Source: Flavobacterium sp. (GTDB taxonomy: Bacteria; Bacteroidota; Bacteroidia; Flavobacteriales; Flavobacteriaceae). Taken from it: a stretch of 64,000 bases of DNA. A model generated the notes under the pieces. That model made no database searches. It was not told where the DNA came from and saw only the letters and a list, made by a program, of their open reading frames with translations. Position numbers and translations under genes: made by a program. The stretch spans positions 186,001 through 250,000 of the forward strand of contig NZ_SEBR01000001.1 in NCBI RefSeq assembly GCF_004295795.1, given 5' to 3'. This document shows, piece after piece, positions 24,276 to 33,427 of the stretch (its first letter is position 1; every line of letters begins with the position of its first letter).

Positions 24276-27110
24276 TCAATGCGCTTCGAGCCAATCGTTT
24301 CCGGCGCCCATTTCGACTTCCAAAGGAACAGCAAGCGTAAAAGCATTTTCCATTTCGTGCTTGATCATCGGTTTGATTGCTTCGAGTTCATCTTTGTACA
24401 CGTCGAACACCAATTCGTCATGCACTTGCAGCAACATTTTGCTCTTCCAATTTTCTGAAGTGAGTTTTTTGTGGATGTTGATCATCGCGATCTTTATAAT
24501 GTCGGCGGCGCTTCCCTGAATCGGGGCGTTTACAGCATTTCTTTCGGCCGCGCCACGAACAACTTGGTTGGCCGAATTGATGTCCTTCAAATAACGTCGG
24601 CGACCGGAAATCGTCGAAACGAAACCTTGTTCGCGCGCAATCTCGATCTGCTCACTGATATAATTGCGAAGTTTCGGATACGATTTGTAATAAGCATCGA
24701 TCAAAGCCGCACTTTCACTTCTCGTAAGCGAAGTCTGGTTGCTCAATCCGAAAGCCGAAACACCGTAAATGATTCCGAAATTCACTGTTTTGGCATTGCT
24801 TCTTTGCTCGCGCGTCACATCTTCCAAAGCGACATTGAACACTTTTGCCGCCGTCGATTTATGAATGTCCTCGTTGTTGCGAAAAGCCTCGATCATGTTT
24901 TCTTCTCCCGAAAGCGCCGCGATGATGCGAAGTTCGATCTGCGAATAATCGGCAGAAAGCAAAGTGTAATTTTCGTCTCTCGGAATGAACGCCTTCCTGA
25001 TTTGGCGACCGCGTTCGGTTCGTATCGGAATGTTCTGAAGGTTCGGATTGTTCGAGCTCAAACGTCCGGTTGCCGCCACTGCCTGCATATAATCGGTGTG
25101 GACGCGGCCCGTTTTCCCGCAAACCTGAGCCGGAAGCGCAGTCACGTAAGTACTTTGCAACTTTACGAGTTGTCGCCAGTCGAGAATGTCCTGAACAAAA
25201 GGACTCGAAAGCGCGAGCGTCGACAGGATTTCTTCTCCGGTCGCGTATTGTCCGGTTTTGGTCTTCTTGATTTTCCCGCCTCCGATTTTCATCTTGTCGA
25301 ACAAGATCTCGCCCAATTGTTTCGGCGAACCGAGGTTGAAAGTTTCTCCCGCAGCCTCGTAAATGCCGCGTTCGAGTTTTATGATGTCTTCGGCCAATTC
25401 CGATGAAAGGTTCGCCAGAAAGTCTGAGTCGAGTCGCACGCCTTCCATTTCCATATCGGCTAAAACCTGAACCAGCGGCACTTCGATTTCGTCAAAAAGT
25501 TTTCGCGTGTCGGTTTTGTCGAGAATCGGGGCGAAGTGTTCTTTCAATTGAAGTGTCACATCGGCGTCTTCCGAAGCGTATTCCTTGACTTCCTCGAGCG
25601 CCACATCGCGCATCGTTTTTTGGCCTTTGCCTTTTTTACCGATTAGTTCCTCGATCGATTTTGGCGAATATTTGAGATAAGTTTCCGACAAAACGTCCAT
25701 GTTGTGGCGCATGTCAGGGTTTATCAAATAATGGGCAAGCATCGTATCGAACAGTTTTCCTTTGACCGTAATGCCGTAATTCGACAGTATTTTGAGATCG
25801 TATTTGATGTTTTGTCCAATTTTTTCGATCGACTCGTTTTCGTAAAACGGAAGGAATTTGTCAACAACGACTTGCGCGTCCGACTGATTTTCGGGAATCG
25901 GGACATAAAATCCCTTTCCTTTTTCCCAGGAAAACGAAAGCCCGACGAGTTCGGCAGTAATCGGGTCAAGTCCGGTCGTTTCGGTGTCAAAACTCACCGA
26001 AGTCTGTTTCAGCAAATTATTCACCAACAGTTTTATCGCGAAATCACCTTCGACCGATTGGTAGAAATGTTCCGTGTTTTCAAGCGTCGCATAAGGATTC
26101 GTGGCGATCGTATCGTTTCCTTCACCGTGAATTTCGGCGAAAAGATCGAACTGCGATTCGCTCCTGACGATGGTTTTCGTTGGAGCGATTCCTTGGGTTT
26201 CGGCCGTTTGGTAATTCTCGTTCTTATTGAAGAACAATTGGTTGAACTGTTCGGCCATCCGTCTGAATTCGAGCTCGAGAAAAAGTTCCTGAACCTTGTC
26301 GCCGTCCGGTTTGGTAAGTTCGTAATCTTCTTCGTTGAACTGCACGTCGCAGTCGCATATTATCGTGGCAAGTTGTTTGGAAAGAATCCCGAGTGCTTTG
26401 TTTTCCTCGATTTTCTCCTTCATTTTGCCTTTGAGTTTGTCAGTGTTTTCGAGCAGGTTTTCCATCGTCCCGAATTCGGCCAACAGCTTTTTGGCAGTGA
26501 CTTCACCAACGCCAGGCAATCCCGGAATGTTGTCTACCGCATCGCCCATCATTCCCAGAAAGTCGATCACTTGTTCAGGCCTTTCGATTCCGAAGCGTTC
26601 CAAAACTTCGGGAATTCCCCAAATCTCGATGCCGTTTCCAAGCCGCGCCGGACGATACATGAAAACGTTTTCCGAAACCAATTGGGCGTAATCCTTGTCT
26701 GGCGTGACCATAAAAACCTGATAGCCTTCTTTTTCGGCTTGTTTGGCGACCGTTCCGATCAAATCGTCGGCTTCACAACCGGCCAATTCGATGATTGGAA
26801 TGTGCATCGCCTTGAGAATTTGCTGAATCCAAGGAATAGCAATCTTAATCGCTTCGGGCGTTTCATCGCGGTGCGCTTTGTACTGCGGATACATTTCGGT
26901 GCGAACCGTGCTGCCTTCTTTGTCGAAAGCCACGGCCAAATGGTCTGGTTTTTCGCGCTTGATCACATCGAGAAGCGAGTTCATGAAACCCAATATAGCC
27001 GAAGTGTCCATGCCTTTCGAATTCACACGCGGATTCTTGATCAATGCGTAATATCCGCGGAAAATAAGGGCGTAAGCGTCGAGGAGAAACAGTCGTTTTT
27101 GTGCTGACAT
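24276..27110 (-). CDS. polA: DNA polymerase I
   Basis: Repair and Okazaki-fragment polymerase of 944 residues. Residues 1-290 are the 5'-3' exonuclease (LLDAYALIFRGYYALIKNPR, CEADDLIGT, TPDKDYAQLV, IPGLPGVGEVTAKKLL). Residues about 345-530 are a 3'-5' exonuclease that appears active: the DxE pair is intact as Asp375 and Glu377 in SFDTETTGLD, and NIKYDLKIL and YASEDADVTLQL follow. The polymerase domain covers the rest, with motif A DYSQIELRIIA, motif B around NFGIIYGVSAFGLS and motif C VHDELVFD. Proofreading is lost in some polA genes but kept here. It has its own promoter, is divergent from the metallophosphoesterase gene, and no strong terminator follows. Confidence 0.98.
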   Translation of the reverse strand: MSAQKRLFLLDAYALIFRGYYALIKNPRVNSKGMDTSAILGFMNSLLDVIKREKPDHLAVAFDKEGSTVRTEMYPQYKAHRDETPEAIKIAIPWIQQILKAMHIPIIELAGCEADDLIGTVAKQAEKEGYQVFMVTPDKDYAQLVSENVFMYRPARLGNGIEIWGIPEVLERFGIERPEQVIDFLGMMGDAVDNIPGLPGVGEVTAKKLLAEFGTMENLLENTDKLKGKMKEKIEENKALGILSKQLATIICDCDVQFNEEDYELTKPDGDKVQELFLELEFRRMAEQFNQLFFNKNENYQTAETQGIAPTKTIVRSESQFDLFAEIHGEGNDTIATNPYATLENTEHFYQSVEGDFAIKLLVNNLLKQTSVSFDTETTGLDPITAELVGLSFSWEKGKGFYVPIPENQSDAQVVVDKFLPFYENESIEKIGQNIKYDLKILSNYGITVKGKLFDTMLAHYLINPDMRHNMDVLSETYLKYSPKSIEELIGKKGKGQKTMRDVALEEVKEYASEDADVTLQLKEHFAPILDKTDTRKLFDEIEVPLVQVLADMEMEGVRLDSDFLANLSSELAEDIIKLERGIYEAAGETFNLGSPKQLGEILFDKMKIGGGKIKKTKTGQYATGEEILSTLALSSPFVQDILDWRQLVKLQSTYVTALPAQVCGKTGRVHTDYMQAVAATGRLSSNNPNLQNIPIRTERGRQIRKAFIPRDENYTLLSADYSQIELRIIAALSGEENMIEAFRNNEDIHKSTAAKVFNVALEDVTREQRSNAKTVNFGIIYGVSAFGLSNQTSLTRSESAALIDAYYKSYPKLRNYISEQIEIAREQGFVSTISGRRRYLKDINSANQVVRGAAERNAVNAPIQGSAADIIKIAMINIHKKLTSENWKSKMLLQVHDELVFDVYKDELEAIKPMIKHEMENAFTLAVPLEVEMGAGNDWLEAH

Positions 27111-27130
27111 AATCTTGTTTTGAAGGGATT

Positions 27131-27138
27131 CAAAAGTA
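27131..27138 (-). promoter_or_regulatory. -7 promoter box TACTTTTG for polA
   Basis: Exact TAnnTTTG on the minus strand, 20 nt upstream of the polA ATG. Confidence 0.65.
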
Positions 27139-27354
27139 CGAAATCACAAATGACTTTGAACAAAAAAAGGCCGGTCGAAAATTGATCGCCAGTTCGGGTT
27201 GAATCAAATCTGGGTCTGAATTTTCAAAATCGGAAGCCTTTGAAGCGACAAAAAAGCCTGGCCGCCAACGCAAAGTGATTTTCTGCGTTAATTTTGTCCA
27301 AATAAAAAAGCAAATGCGGCTTCAGGTTCGGTAATTTGCAGAAAATTTTTTCGG

Positions 27355-28584
27355 ATGTTCCGTTGGTTACTCTTCGCCATTTTCGTCGTCATCGTCGAAA
27401 CTTACGCCTATCAAGCCTTTAAAACCGTTACGAAAGTCAAATGGCTTTTGATCGCTTATCAGCTGATTTCACTGTTCGCAATCGTTTATATCGTTTACCA
27501 ATTCACGCAGTTCGACAGGAAAGTCGGGCAGACGCGCGTTACCTTGTTCACACTCGGTTTGGTCCTTATCATTTACATTCCGAAAATCCTGCTCATGCTT
27601 TTCATGTTTTTGGAGGACGTTTTCCGGGTTTCGGGCGCTTTCGTGAACTTGGTTACCAAAAGTCGCGAAGGCGATTTCTTGCCGGACCGACGCAAATTCG
27701 TGAGTACGATCGCGCTCGGAATCGCATCGATCCCGTTTTTGTCTTTGGCATACGGAATGAAATGGGGCAAGTACAACTTCAAAGTGATTCGCCAACAGCT
27801 TTTTTTCCCTGATTTGCCCGATGCATTCGACGGTTTCACGCTTACGCAGATTTCTGACGTACATTCGGGAAGTTTCGATAACGAGGAAAAAATCAGGTAT
27901 GCGATCGATCTGATAAACGAACAAGATACCGATATGTGTCTATTTACGGGCGATATCGTAAATACGCATGCCAAGGAAATGTTTCCGTGGATTGATACTT
28001 TCAAGCGGATAAAGTCTTACCGATACGGGAAATATTCGGTTTTGGGCAATCATGACTACGGCGAATACATCGATTGGAATTCCCAAAAGGAAAAGGACGA
28101 GAATTTCCAGGCGATCAAGAATCTGTACGGGCAAATCGGGTTCGATCTGATGCTAAACGAGCACAAGATCATCGAGAAAGACGGACAGAGAATCGCATTG
28201 GTCGGCGTTGAAAATTGGGGACGCAACTTCAAACAAGTCGGCGATTTGGCCAAAGCATCACAAGGTTTGGGCAAAGACGATTTCAAGATATTGATGTCGC
28301 ACGATCCTTCGCATTGGGACGAGAAAGTGCAGCACGACCCGAAGCATTACCAACTGACTTTATCCGGACACACTCACGGACTGCAATTTGGGATAGAGAT
28401 TCCGGGTTTCATCAAGTGGAGTCCGGTGCAATACGTGTACAAACAATGGGCTGGATTGTATGAAAACCTCGGTCGTTACATTTACGTAAACCGCGGCTTC
28501 GGCTTCCACGCTTACCCCGGACGAGTTGGCATTTGGCCAGAAATTACGGTCATTGAGCTAAAAAAAGGCTCAAAATTATCGTGA
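27355..28584 (+). CDS. Membrane-anchored metallophosphoesterase
   Basis: A 409-residue protein with three N-terminal membrane segments (about residues 3-22, 30-50 and 62-88), a fourth hydrophobic stretch after DRRKF (about 115-135), and a calcineurin-like phosphoesterase domain from about 160 to the end. All metal-binding blocks are present: Asp168 and His170 in SDVHSG, Asp200 in FTGDIVN, Asn232 and His233 in GNHDYG, then SHDPSHWD and SGHTHGLQFG. The layout matches the YkuE/LpxG-like group, some of which act on membrane lipids such as UDP-diacylglucosamine; the substrate here is unproven. It has a 240-bp upstream region shared with divergent polA. Confidence 0.9.
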   Translation: MFRWLLFAIFVVIVETYAYQAFKTVTKVKWLLIAYQLISLFAIVYIVYQFTQFDRKVGQTRVTLFTLGLVLIIYIPKILLMLFMFLEDVFRVSGAFVNLVTKSREGDFLPDRRKFVSTIALGIASIPFLSLAYGMKWGKYNFKVIRQQLFFPDLPDAFDGFTLTQISDVHSGSFDNEEKIRYAIDLINEQDTDMCLFTGDIVNTHAKEMFPWIDTFKRIKSYRYGKYSVLGNHDYGEYIDWNSQKEKDENFQAIKNLYGQIGFDLMLNEHKIIEKDGQRIALVGVENWGRNFKQVGDLAKASQGLGKDDFKILMSHDPSHWDEKVQHDPKHYQLTLSGHTHGLQFGIEIPGFIKWSPVQYVYKQWAGLYENLGRYIYVNRGFGFHAYPGRVGIWPEITVIELKKGSKLS

Positions 28585-28598
28585 TATGTTAAAAATGC

Positions 28599-28606
28599 TA
28601 TATTTG
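28599..28606 (+). promoter_or_regulatory. -7 promoter box TATATTTG
   Basis: Exact TAnnTTTG match 27 nt before the ATG at 28634 of the thioredoxin-fold gene. Confidence 0.7.
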
Positions 28607-28633
28607 TAGGGCAATGGTTAAATTTTTAGGACT

Positions 28634-28930
28634 ATGTCAAAATTTGGCGAACTGATCAACGCTCCCGTTCCCGTTCTCATTGACTTCTATACTGAGTGGA
28701 ACGAGCAGTCCGTATCCATGCATCCCGTTATTCGCGATGTGGCCGCGGCTTTGGGTGACAAGGCTAAGGTGATCAAGATTGATGTGGACAAAAACCAGGA
28801 ATTGGCCGACGCGCTTCGCATAAAAGGCCTTCCGACGCTGATGATCTACAAAGGCGGACAGATGATGTGGCGTCAATCAGGAGAACTCGATGCCAATACG
28901 ATCATCGGTTTGGTGCAGGAACAACTCTAG
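28634..28930 (+). CDS. Thioredoxin-fold protein lacking the CXXC active site
   Basis: A 98-residue protein with the complete thioredoxin layout: the strand PVPVLIDFYTEW, the helix MHPVIRDVAAALGDKAKV, IKIDVDKNQELADALRIKG, the cis-proline region LPTLMIYKGG and a C-terminal helix. Where thioredoxins have W-C-G-P-C this protein reads W-N-E-Q-S (residues 22-26), and there is no cysteine anywhere in the chain. It therefore cannot be a dithiol oxidoreductase and more likely binds a partner. It has its own promoter; its stop codon directly abuts the stop of the convergent deacetylase gene. Confidence 0.88.
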   Translation: MSKFGELINAPVPVLIDFYTEWNEQSVSMHPVIRDVAAALGDKAKVIKIDVDKNQELADALRIKGLPTLMIYKGGQMMWRQSGELDANTIIGLVQEQL

Positions 28931-29569
28931 TCAATTCAACGCGGCGCATTCGAAGCCGTTGTCTTTCAGATATTTCAAGGTCTTCGGAAGTGCGAAACTC
29001 ATGTTCTCGAACGCTTTCTGGCTGTCGTGGAAAATCACTATACTTCCCGGACCTATGTTGTCCAGGACGTTTTTGAGGCATTCTTCGGGCGTGATCGTCT
29101 GGTCGAAATCGGCGCTCAAAACATCCCACATTATTATTTTGTAACCCATTTTTCGCAATTTCTTCGATTGTGACAAGGTGACTTTCGCATAAGGCGGACG
29201 CATGAGTTTGGATGTGTCCGATGTGATGGTGTCGAATTGGTGCTGGCAAAGTTTGACGTTTTCGAGATATTCGGCTTCGGGCGTGTTCCATCCGTTAAGG
29301 TGATTGAAAGTGTGGTTTCCGAACGAATGTCCATCGGCTAAAATCCTTTTGAAAATGTCCGGATTTTTCCTGATGTTGTCTCCGATGCAGAAAAACGTGG
29401 CTTTTGCGTTATATCTGCCAAGTAAATCGAGCACGAATCCAGTAGCTTCGGGAATCGGGCCGTCGTCGAATGTCAAATACACTTTTTTGGACTCGCACGG
29501 CATGTTCCAAACAAAATTCGGGAACAGTTTCTTGATGAACCAATGCGTTTTTATCCAATACGGTTTCAT
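28931..29569 (-). CDS. Polysaccharide deacetylase (NodB domain)
   Basis: Carbohydrate esterase family 4 enzyme of 212 residues that removes N-acetyl groups from a polysaccharide or peptidoglycan. Motifs: TFDDGP with the catalytic-base and metal Asp pair, GNHTFNH supplying two metal His, RPPY, MWDVLSADFD, and IVIFHDS near the C terminus. There is no clear signal peptide, only a short basic/aromatic N terminus (MKPYWIKTHWFIKKLF), so the cell location is uncertain. It lies 63 bp after the DUF2723 gene, but a hairpin with a T run ends 16 nt before its ATG. Confidence 0.92.
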   Translation of the reverse strand: MKPYWIKTHWFIKKLFPNFVWNMPCESKKVYLTFDDGPIPEATGFVLDLLGRYNAKATFFCIGDNIRKNPDIFKRILADGHSFGNHTFNHLNGWNTPEAEYLENVKLCQHQFDTITSDTSKLMRPPYAKVTLSQSKKLRKMGYKIIMWDVLSADFDQTITPEECLKNVLDNIGPGSIVIFHDSQKAFENMSFALPKTLKYLKDNGFECAALN

Positions 29570-29585
29570 GACGAGAAGATATGAA

Positions 29586-29609
29586 AAATGCGGCTGTTAC
29601 ACCGCATTT
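29586..29609 (-). terminator. Terminator-like hairpin between the DUF2723 and deacetylase genes
   Basis: Arms AAATGCGG and CCGCATTT around 8 nt, followed on the minus strand by five T. It ends 16 nt before the deacetylase ATG, so it may end the DUF2723 transcript or modulate read-through. Confidence 0.7.
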
Positions 29610-29632
29610 GTTCTGTTTTGGAAAGGTTAAAC

Positions 29633-32600
29633 TTACTCTGGATCGCGTCCGAAGAGCTTGAATTTTTCGTTGTATTGGTTGAAAGCCGCGCGGTTCTTCT
29701 GATAAAACTCGACGTCGCCTCTTTCTTTCATGACTTGAAGCAAACTTCTGTAACGCTCGATCGCACTTACGATATCGACCGCGATCAAACCTTGCTCGGA
29801 ATTTCTCAATTCCTTGTAATACGTCAATTCCTGTTGGTATTTCACGATCAATTTTTGAAGCAATTCGCGAGCGCGTGCTTTTTCGCCAACTTCGTAAAGT
29901 CCTCCGGCGAACGGTTCCAACATCGTGTAATAGCCGTAATAATCCATCGGCATTTTTGTAAGCGCAAGGTCGATGACTTTTTTGGCTTTGTCGTTTTTGC
30001 CTTCGTTTATGAGTTGTTCCATCAAACGCGCCATATTTGTGCGATATGTGATCGAATTCTTGCGCGTTTCCGGATCGTGGTAGATTTTCGTGCTCTCGCC
30101 GTTGCCCCAATCCCATTTCATGACGAGGTTGTACATTTTGTCAGAATCGATGCTTCCCATGTCTAGCATACTCGGCGCTTTCTCGAGCGAAGTTTTCATC
30201 GGAACGAGCTTGTAAACCACACCATCGAGTTGCAGATAGTCTTTCATCCACAGATAATCGTCGTCACCGAAACTTCCGCCAGTAAAGTAAATTGGGCGTT
30301 TCCAGTTGTTGTTCAATAAGATGTCAAGCATCATGATTCGGTTTTTGTAAATCGCCTGGCCTTTGATTTCAATATCGATGTGCGAAACGATCGAATCGCT
30401 GTATTTTGCATCGAGGATCTTGTTTGCCAAAACGGCATTTTTGTCTACCGGAATCCTGATCTTATTTGTCGGGAAGAAGTGGTATTTCTGTCCGTTGGGG
30501 AAAGTCAGTTTGGCACGCGGATCTTCGAGTTTCAAAAATCCGATGAAATCCTTCAACGCCATCGTGTCTTTGGTGCGCTCCTGATAAACCGCGTAATCGA
30601 GTTTATCTCCCACGTATTTCTCGTGGTCGAACGAAATTGGCGCGCCTTCCGCATCCCAGGTTTTCATTTTCGACTGATCGATGTACCAATCTGTCATGAA
30701 AAGGCTCGTATTGATGATTTTTACGTCGCGTCTCACGCCTTCGATTTCCTGTGCGTACCAAAGCGGGAAAGTATCGTTGTCGCCTATCGTGAATAAAATC
30801 GCATTCTTATCGCATGAATTCAGGTAGTTCTTGGCCATCGCGATCGCCGTGTAGCGTCCGGAGCGATCGTGGTCGTCCCAGTTTTGGGAAGCCATCAAAA
30901 TCGGAGAAGCGAGCAACGTCACGACAGTAACTATAGGGACGAGGATTTTTGGTGCGAGTTTGGTTTTGAGCATTTCGTAAATCGCGTAAGCTCCGAATCC
31001 GACCCAAATCGCGAATACGTAAAAAGATCCGACCAAGGCGTAATCCCTTTCGCGAGGTTCAAACGGTCTTTCGTTCAGATAAATTTTGAGCGCCAATCCC
31101 GTGAAAAGGAACAAAGCGAGCAAAACGTAGAAACTCTTGAGGTCTTTGTTCGCGTGCCAAGCCAATCCGATAAGGCCAAGAAGGAACGGCAGGAAGAAAT
31201 ACATGTTTCGGCCTTTGTTGTTCTTGAAATCGTCCGGAAGATTCTTTTGCGAACCCAAGTGCATTTCGTCTATCGCAGTGATTCCGCTAAGCCAGTTTCC
31301 GTCGAGGTTGTCATATTTTCCCTGGACGTCGTTTTGGCGTCCGGTGAAATTCCACATCAGGTATCTCCAATACATGTAGCCGAATTGGTATTCGAACATG
31401 AAACTGAGGTTTTCGCCGGTCGAAGGTTTTTCGATCGTGAGATAGTCGCCGTAACTCTTGAGGAATTTGACGTAACCGTCCGCTTCGATTTCACCCGATG
31501 CATAAGCGCGTCTGAATTCGGCCACGATGTTTATCAATTGGTCTTTTTCTTCTTCCGATGCGAAATCGTCAATGTCAGGACGGATCTTGAATTTTGGCGC
31601 ACTCGTGAAGTTGATGTAATTTTCTACGTGATCTGTGCTCCACAAACGAGGCAAAATGGCTTTTTGGTTGTTGTCGCTGTTCTGTTCGGCTTTCTCCCAA
31701 TTGTTGGTGATTTCGTATTTGCCGGTCTTGTAGTTGCGTTCGTAATTCGGTTTTTTATCCAGATAAGGCACGTCAGCATCGAGTCCGGCGAACATATCAG
31801 TGTATTGCGGACCGTAAAACAACGGGTTTGCACCATATTGTTCGCGGTTATAATACGCGAGGAGTTCGGCTGCATCCGACGGCTTATTCTCGTTGATGAC
31901 GGTATTTGCGTTTGCACGGATCGGCAACATCATCCAAGTCGAAAATCCTAGGAAAATGAAAAGCACGCACAAAACGATGGTGTTGTAGAAAACCAGTCCT
32001 TTCTTTTTGGTGTAATTGAGTCCGAAGTAGAAAAAAGCCAAGACGATCAAAACTGCGATGATCGTTCCGGAGTTAAAAGGAAGTCCGACGCTATTTACCA
32101 TGAAAATCTCCGACTTGGCAAAAAACGCCAAAGTCCAAGGCAACAAAAGCTGGAAAATAAACAACAGGATTCCAACCACGACGATATTGGCCACGATGAA
32201 ATTCTTGATCGTGATCGTTTTGTAGTTCTTGAAATAATAAAGATATCCGATGGAAGGAATCGTCAAAATCGCCATAAAGTGAACCCCGAAAGAAAGTCCG
32301 ACGACTAGCGAAATAATGAGCAACCACTTGTTTCCGCGCGGCGTATGCATTTCTTCTTCCCAACGCAATCCGAGCCAAAGCAACAAGGCGATCAACAACA
32401 TCGCCATGGCGTAAACTTCCGCTTCGACGGCATTGAACCAGAAACTGTCGGTAAATGTGAAGGTCAAAGCGCCAACCAATGAGGCGCCCAAAACCATTTT
32501 GGCGTTGCTGTCGTTCCATTCGGAAAAATTGGTGACGATTTTCCTTACTATGATCGTGGACGACCAAAACATGAAAAGAATTGTGAAAGCACTAGAGATG

Positions 32601-32854
32601 ACAGATAGTAAATTCACCATCAAAGCCACATAAGTGTCGTTTGGAGCGAACATCGCGAAAACGGCTCCAAGCATCTGGAACAAAGGTGCTCCGGGCGGGT
32701 GACCGACTTCTAGGTTGGCCGAAGTGGCGATGTATTCGCCGCAATCCCAGAAACTCATGGTTGGTTCGACGGTAAGAACGTAGACAAGCAATGCAATTGA
32801 AAAAGCGATCCATCCGGTGATCGTGTTCCACTTGCGGAAGTTGAAATCTGTCAT
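29633..32854 (-). CDS. DUF2723 membrane glycosyltransferase (TMEM260-like)
   Basis: Integral membrane protein of 1073 residues. The N-terminal half has about ten membrane segments, beginning with WIAFSIALLVYVLTVEPTMSFWDCGEYIATSANLEVGHPPGAPLF; the acidic loop after the first helix (WDCGEY) and the HPPGAPLF motif are typical of GT-C type enzymes and of DUF2723. Further membrane segments recur near residues 555-640, and the last ~400 residues are soluble, ending in a region with paired helices. The human member TMEM260 is a protein O-mannosyltransferase, and Bacteroidota O-glycosylate exported proteins, so a role in surface protein glycosylation is plausible inference. Its likely downstream partner is the deacetylase gene. 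Confidence 0.85.
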   Translation of the reverse strand: MTDFNFRKWNTITGWIAFSIALLVYVLTVEPTMSFWDCGEYIATSANLEVGHPPGAPLFQMLGAVFAMFAPNDTYVALMVNLLSVISSAFTILFMFWSSTIIVRKIVTNFSEWNDSNAKMVLGASLVGALTFTFTDSFWFNAVEAEVYAMAMLLIALLLWLGLRWEEEMHTPRGNKWLLIISLVVGLSFGVHFMAILTIPSIGYLYYFKNYKTITIKNFIVANIVVVGILLFIFQLLLPWTLAFFAKSEIFMVNSVGLPFNSGTIIAVLIVLAFFYFGLNYTKKKGLVFYNTIVLCVLFIFLGFSTWMMLPIRANANTVINENKPSDAAELLAYYNREQYGANPLFYGPQYTDMFAGLDADVPYLDKKPNYERNYKTGKYEITNNWEKAEQNSDNNQKAILPRLWSTDHVENYINFTSAPKFKIRPDIDDFASEEEKDQLINIVAEFRRAYASGEIEADGYVKFLKSYGDYLTIEKPSTGENLSFMFEYQFGYMYWRYLMWNFTGRQNDVQGKYDNLDGNWLSGITAIDEMHLGSQKNLPDDFKNNKGRNMYFFLPFLLGLIGLAWHANKDLKSFYVLLALFLFTGLALKIYLNERPFEPRERDYALVGSFYVFAIWVGFGAYAIYEMLKTKLAPKILVPIVTVVTLLASPILMASQNWDDHDRSGRYTAIAMAKNYLNSCDKNAILFTIGDNDTFPLWYAQEIEGVRRDVKIINTSLFMTDWYIDQSKMKTWDAEGAPISFDHEKYVGDKLDYAVYQERTKDTMALKDFIGFLKLEDPRAKLTFPNGQKYHFFPTNKIRIPVDKNAVLANKILDAKYSDSIVSHIDIEIKGQAIYKNRIMMLDILLNNNWKRPIYFTGGSFGDDDYLWMKDYLQLDGVVYKLVPMKTSLEKAPSMLDMGSIDSDKMYNLVMKWDWGNGESTKIYHDPETRKNSITYRTNMARLMEQLINEGKNDKAKKVIDLALTKMPMDYYGYYTMLEPFAGGLYEVGEKARARELLQKLIVKYQQELTYYKELRNSEQGLIAVDIVSAIERYRSLLQVMKERGDVEFYQKNRAAFNQYNEKFKLFGRDPE

Positions 32855-33042
32855 TGTACAGAGGTTGTTTAGTGTTACAAAGAAACTGTTTTTTTGCCAA
32901 TGGTTTGGGCAGTTAACAAAAAAATCTGAGTGATCTGGCGCGGGCCGGATATGTAAATTGTTGTAAAAGACGGGCTTCGGAAACAGATGTCACAGTTCTC
33001 GAGAAAATTTTAAAAAAAACTTGCGCGGAATAAATTTTGTTG

Positions 33043-33050
33043 TAAATTTG
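33043..33050 (+). promoter_or_regulatory. Promoter of tRNA-Gln, -7 box TAAATTTG
   Basis: Exact TAnnTTTG with a TTG at 33021-33023, 19 nt upstream, matching the full consensus. It ends 18 nt before the tRNA. Confidence 0.8.
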
Positions 33051-33068
33051 CCCTCGCAATAGCAAAGC

Positions 33069-33139
33069 TGGTCCATGGTGTAATGGTAACACTACGGTTT
33101 TTGGTGCCGTCTTTCTAGGTTCGAGTCCTAGTGGACCAA
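33069..33139 (+). tRNA. tRNA-Gln (anticodon TTG)
   Basis: A 71-nt cloverleaf: acceptor arms TGGTCCA/TGGACCA, D stem GTGT/ACAC, anticodon stem ACGGT/GCCGT with loop TTTTGGT giving anticodon TTG, and T stem CTAGG/CCTAG around TTCGAGT. The discriminator is A and the 3' CCA is not encoded (CTT follows), so it must be added after transcription. It is a single-gene unit with its own promoter and terminator. Confidence 0.97.
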
Positions 33140-33145
33140 CTTAAG

Positions 33146-33172
33146 AAGCCTCCGTTTTTCGGAGGCTTTTTT
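33146..33172 (+). terminator. Terminator after tRNA-Gln
   Basis: Arms AAGCCTCCG (33146-33154) and CGGAGGCTT (33160-33168) with a T5 loop and a following T run, starting 7 nt after the tRNA. Confidence 0.9.
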
Positions 33173-33348
33173 ATTTTTGTTGCGTTGCCTGCCGGCCGAA
33201 ACGAATCTGGTTTCGTGAAAAATCGGTTGTTGGCTGCTGTTCTTTTTGGAGCGAAAAGTTCCAGATTCAAAATCAAATCCCAAAGTCTATCGGTTTCATA
33301 TCCAATATTCCGAAAAGCTCTATTGTGTTTTGTGCATTCTGATAAAGC

Positions 33349-33380
33349 AAAAAGCCCGCTGCATCGCAACGGACTTTTGT
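33349..33380 (-). terminator. Terminator after the universal stress gene
   Basis: Imperfect 12-bp stem (33351-33362 with 33366-33377, two G-T pairs on the transcript) with a T run on the minus strand, about 50 bp past the stop. The rest of 33173-33348 holds no gene. Confidence 0.7.
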
Positions 33381-33427
33381 GTATTGGTTCCAATTTTTTC
33401 CGATAGATATCGAAATGGGATTTACTT

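Noticed and set aside
25704..27107. 467-codon open frame antisense to polA
   Set aside because: It lies wholly within polA on the other strand, reads as low-complexity Arg/Phe/Val-rich sequence, and matches the pattern of codon-bias shadows seen opposite many genes here.
33131..33406. Small plus-strand frames after tRNA-Gln
   Set aside because: They start within the tRNA and its terminator and overlap the minus-strand terminator of the stress gene; no motif.
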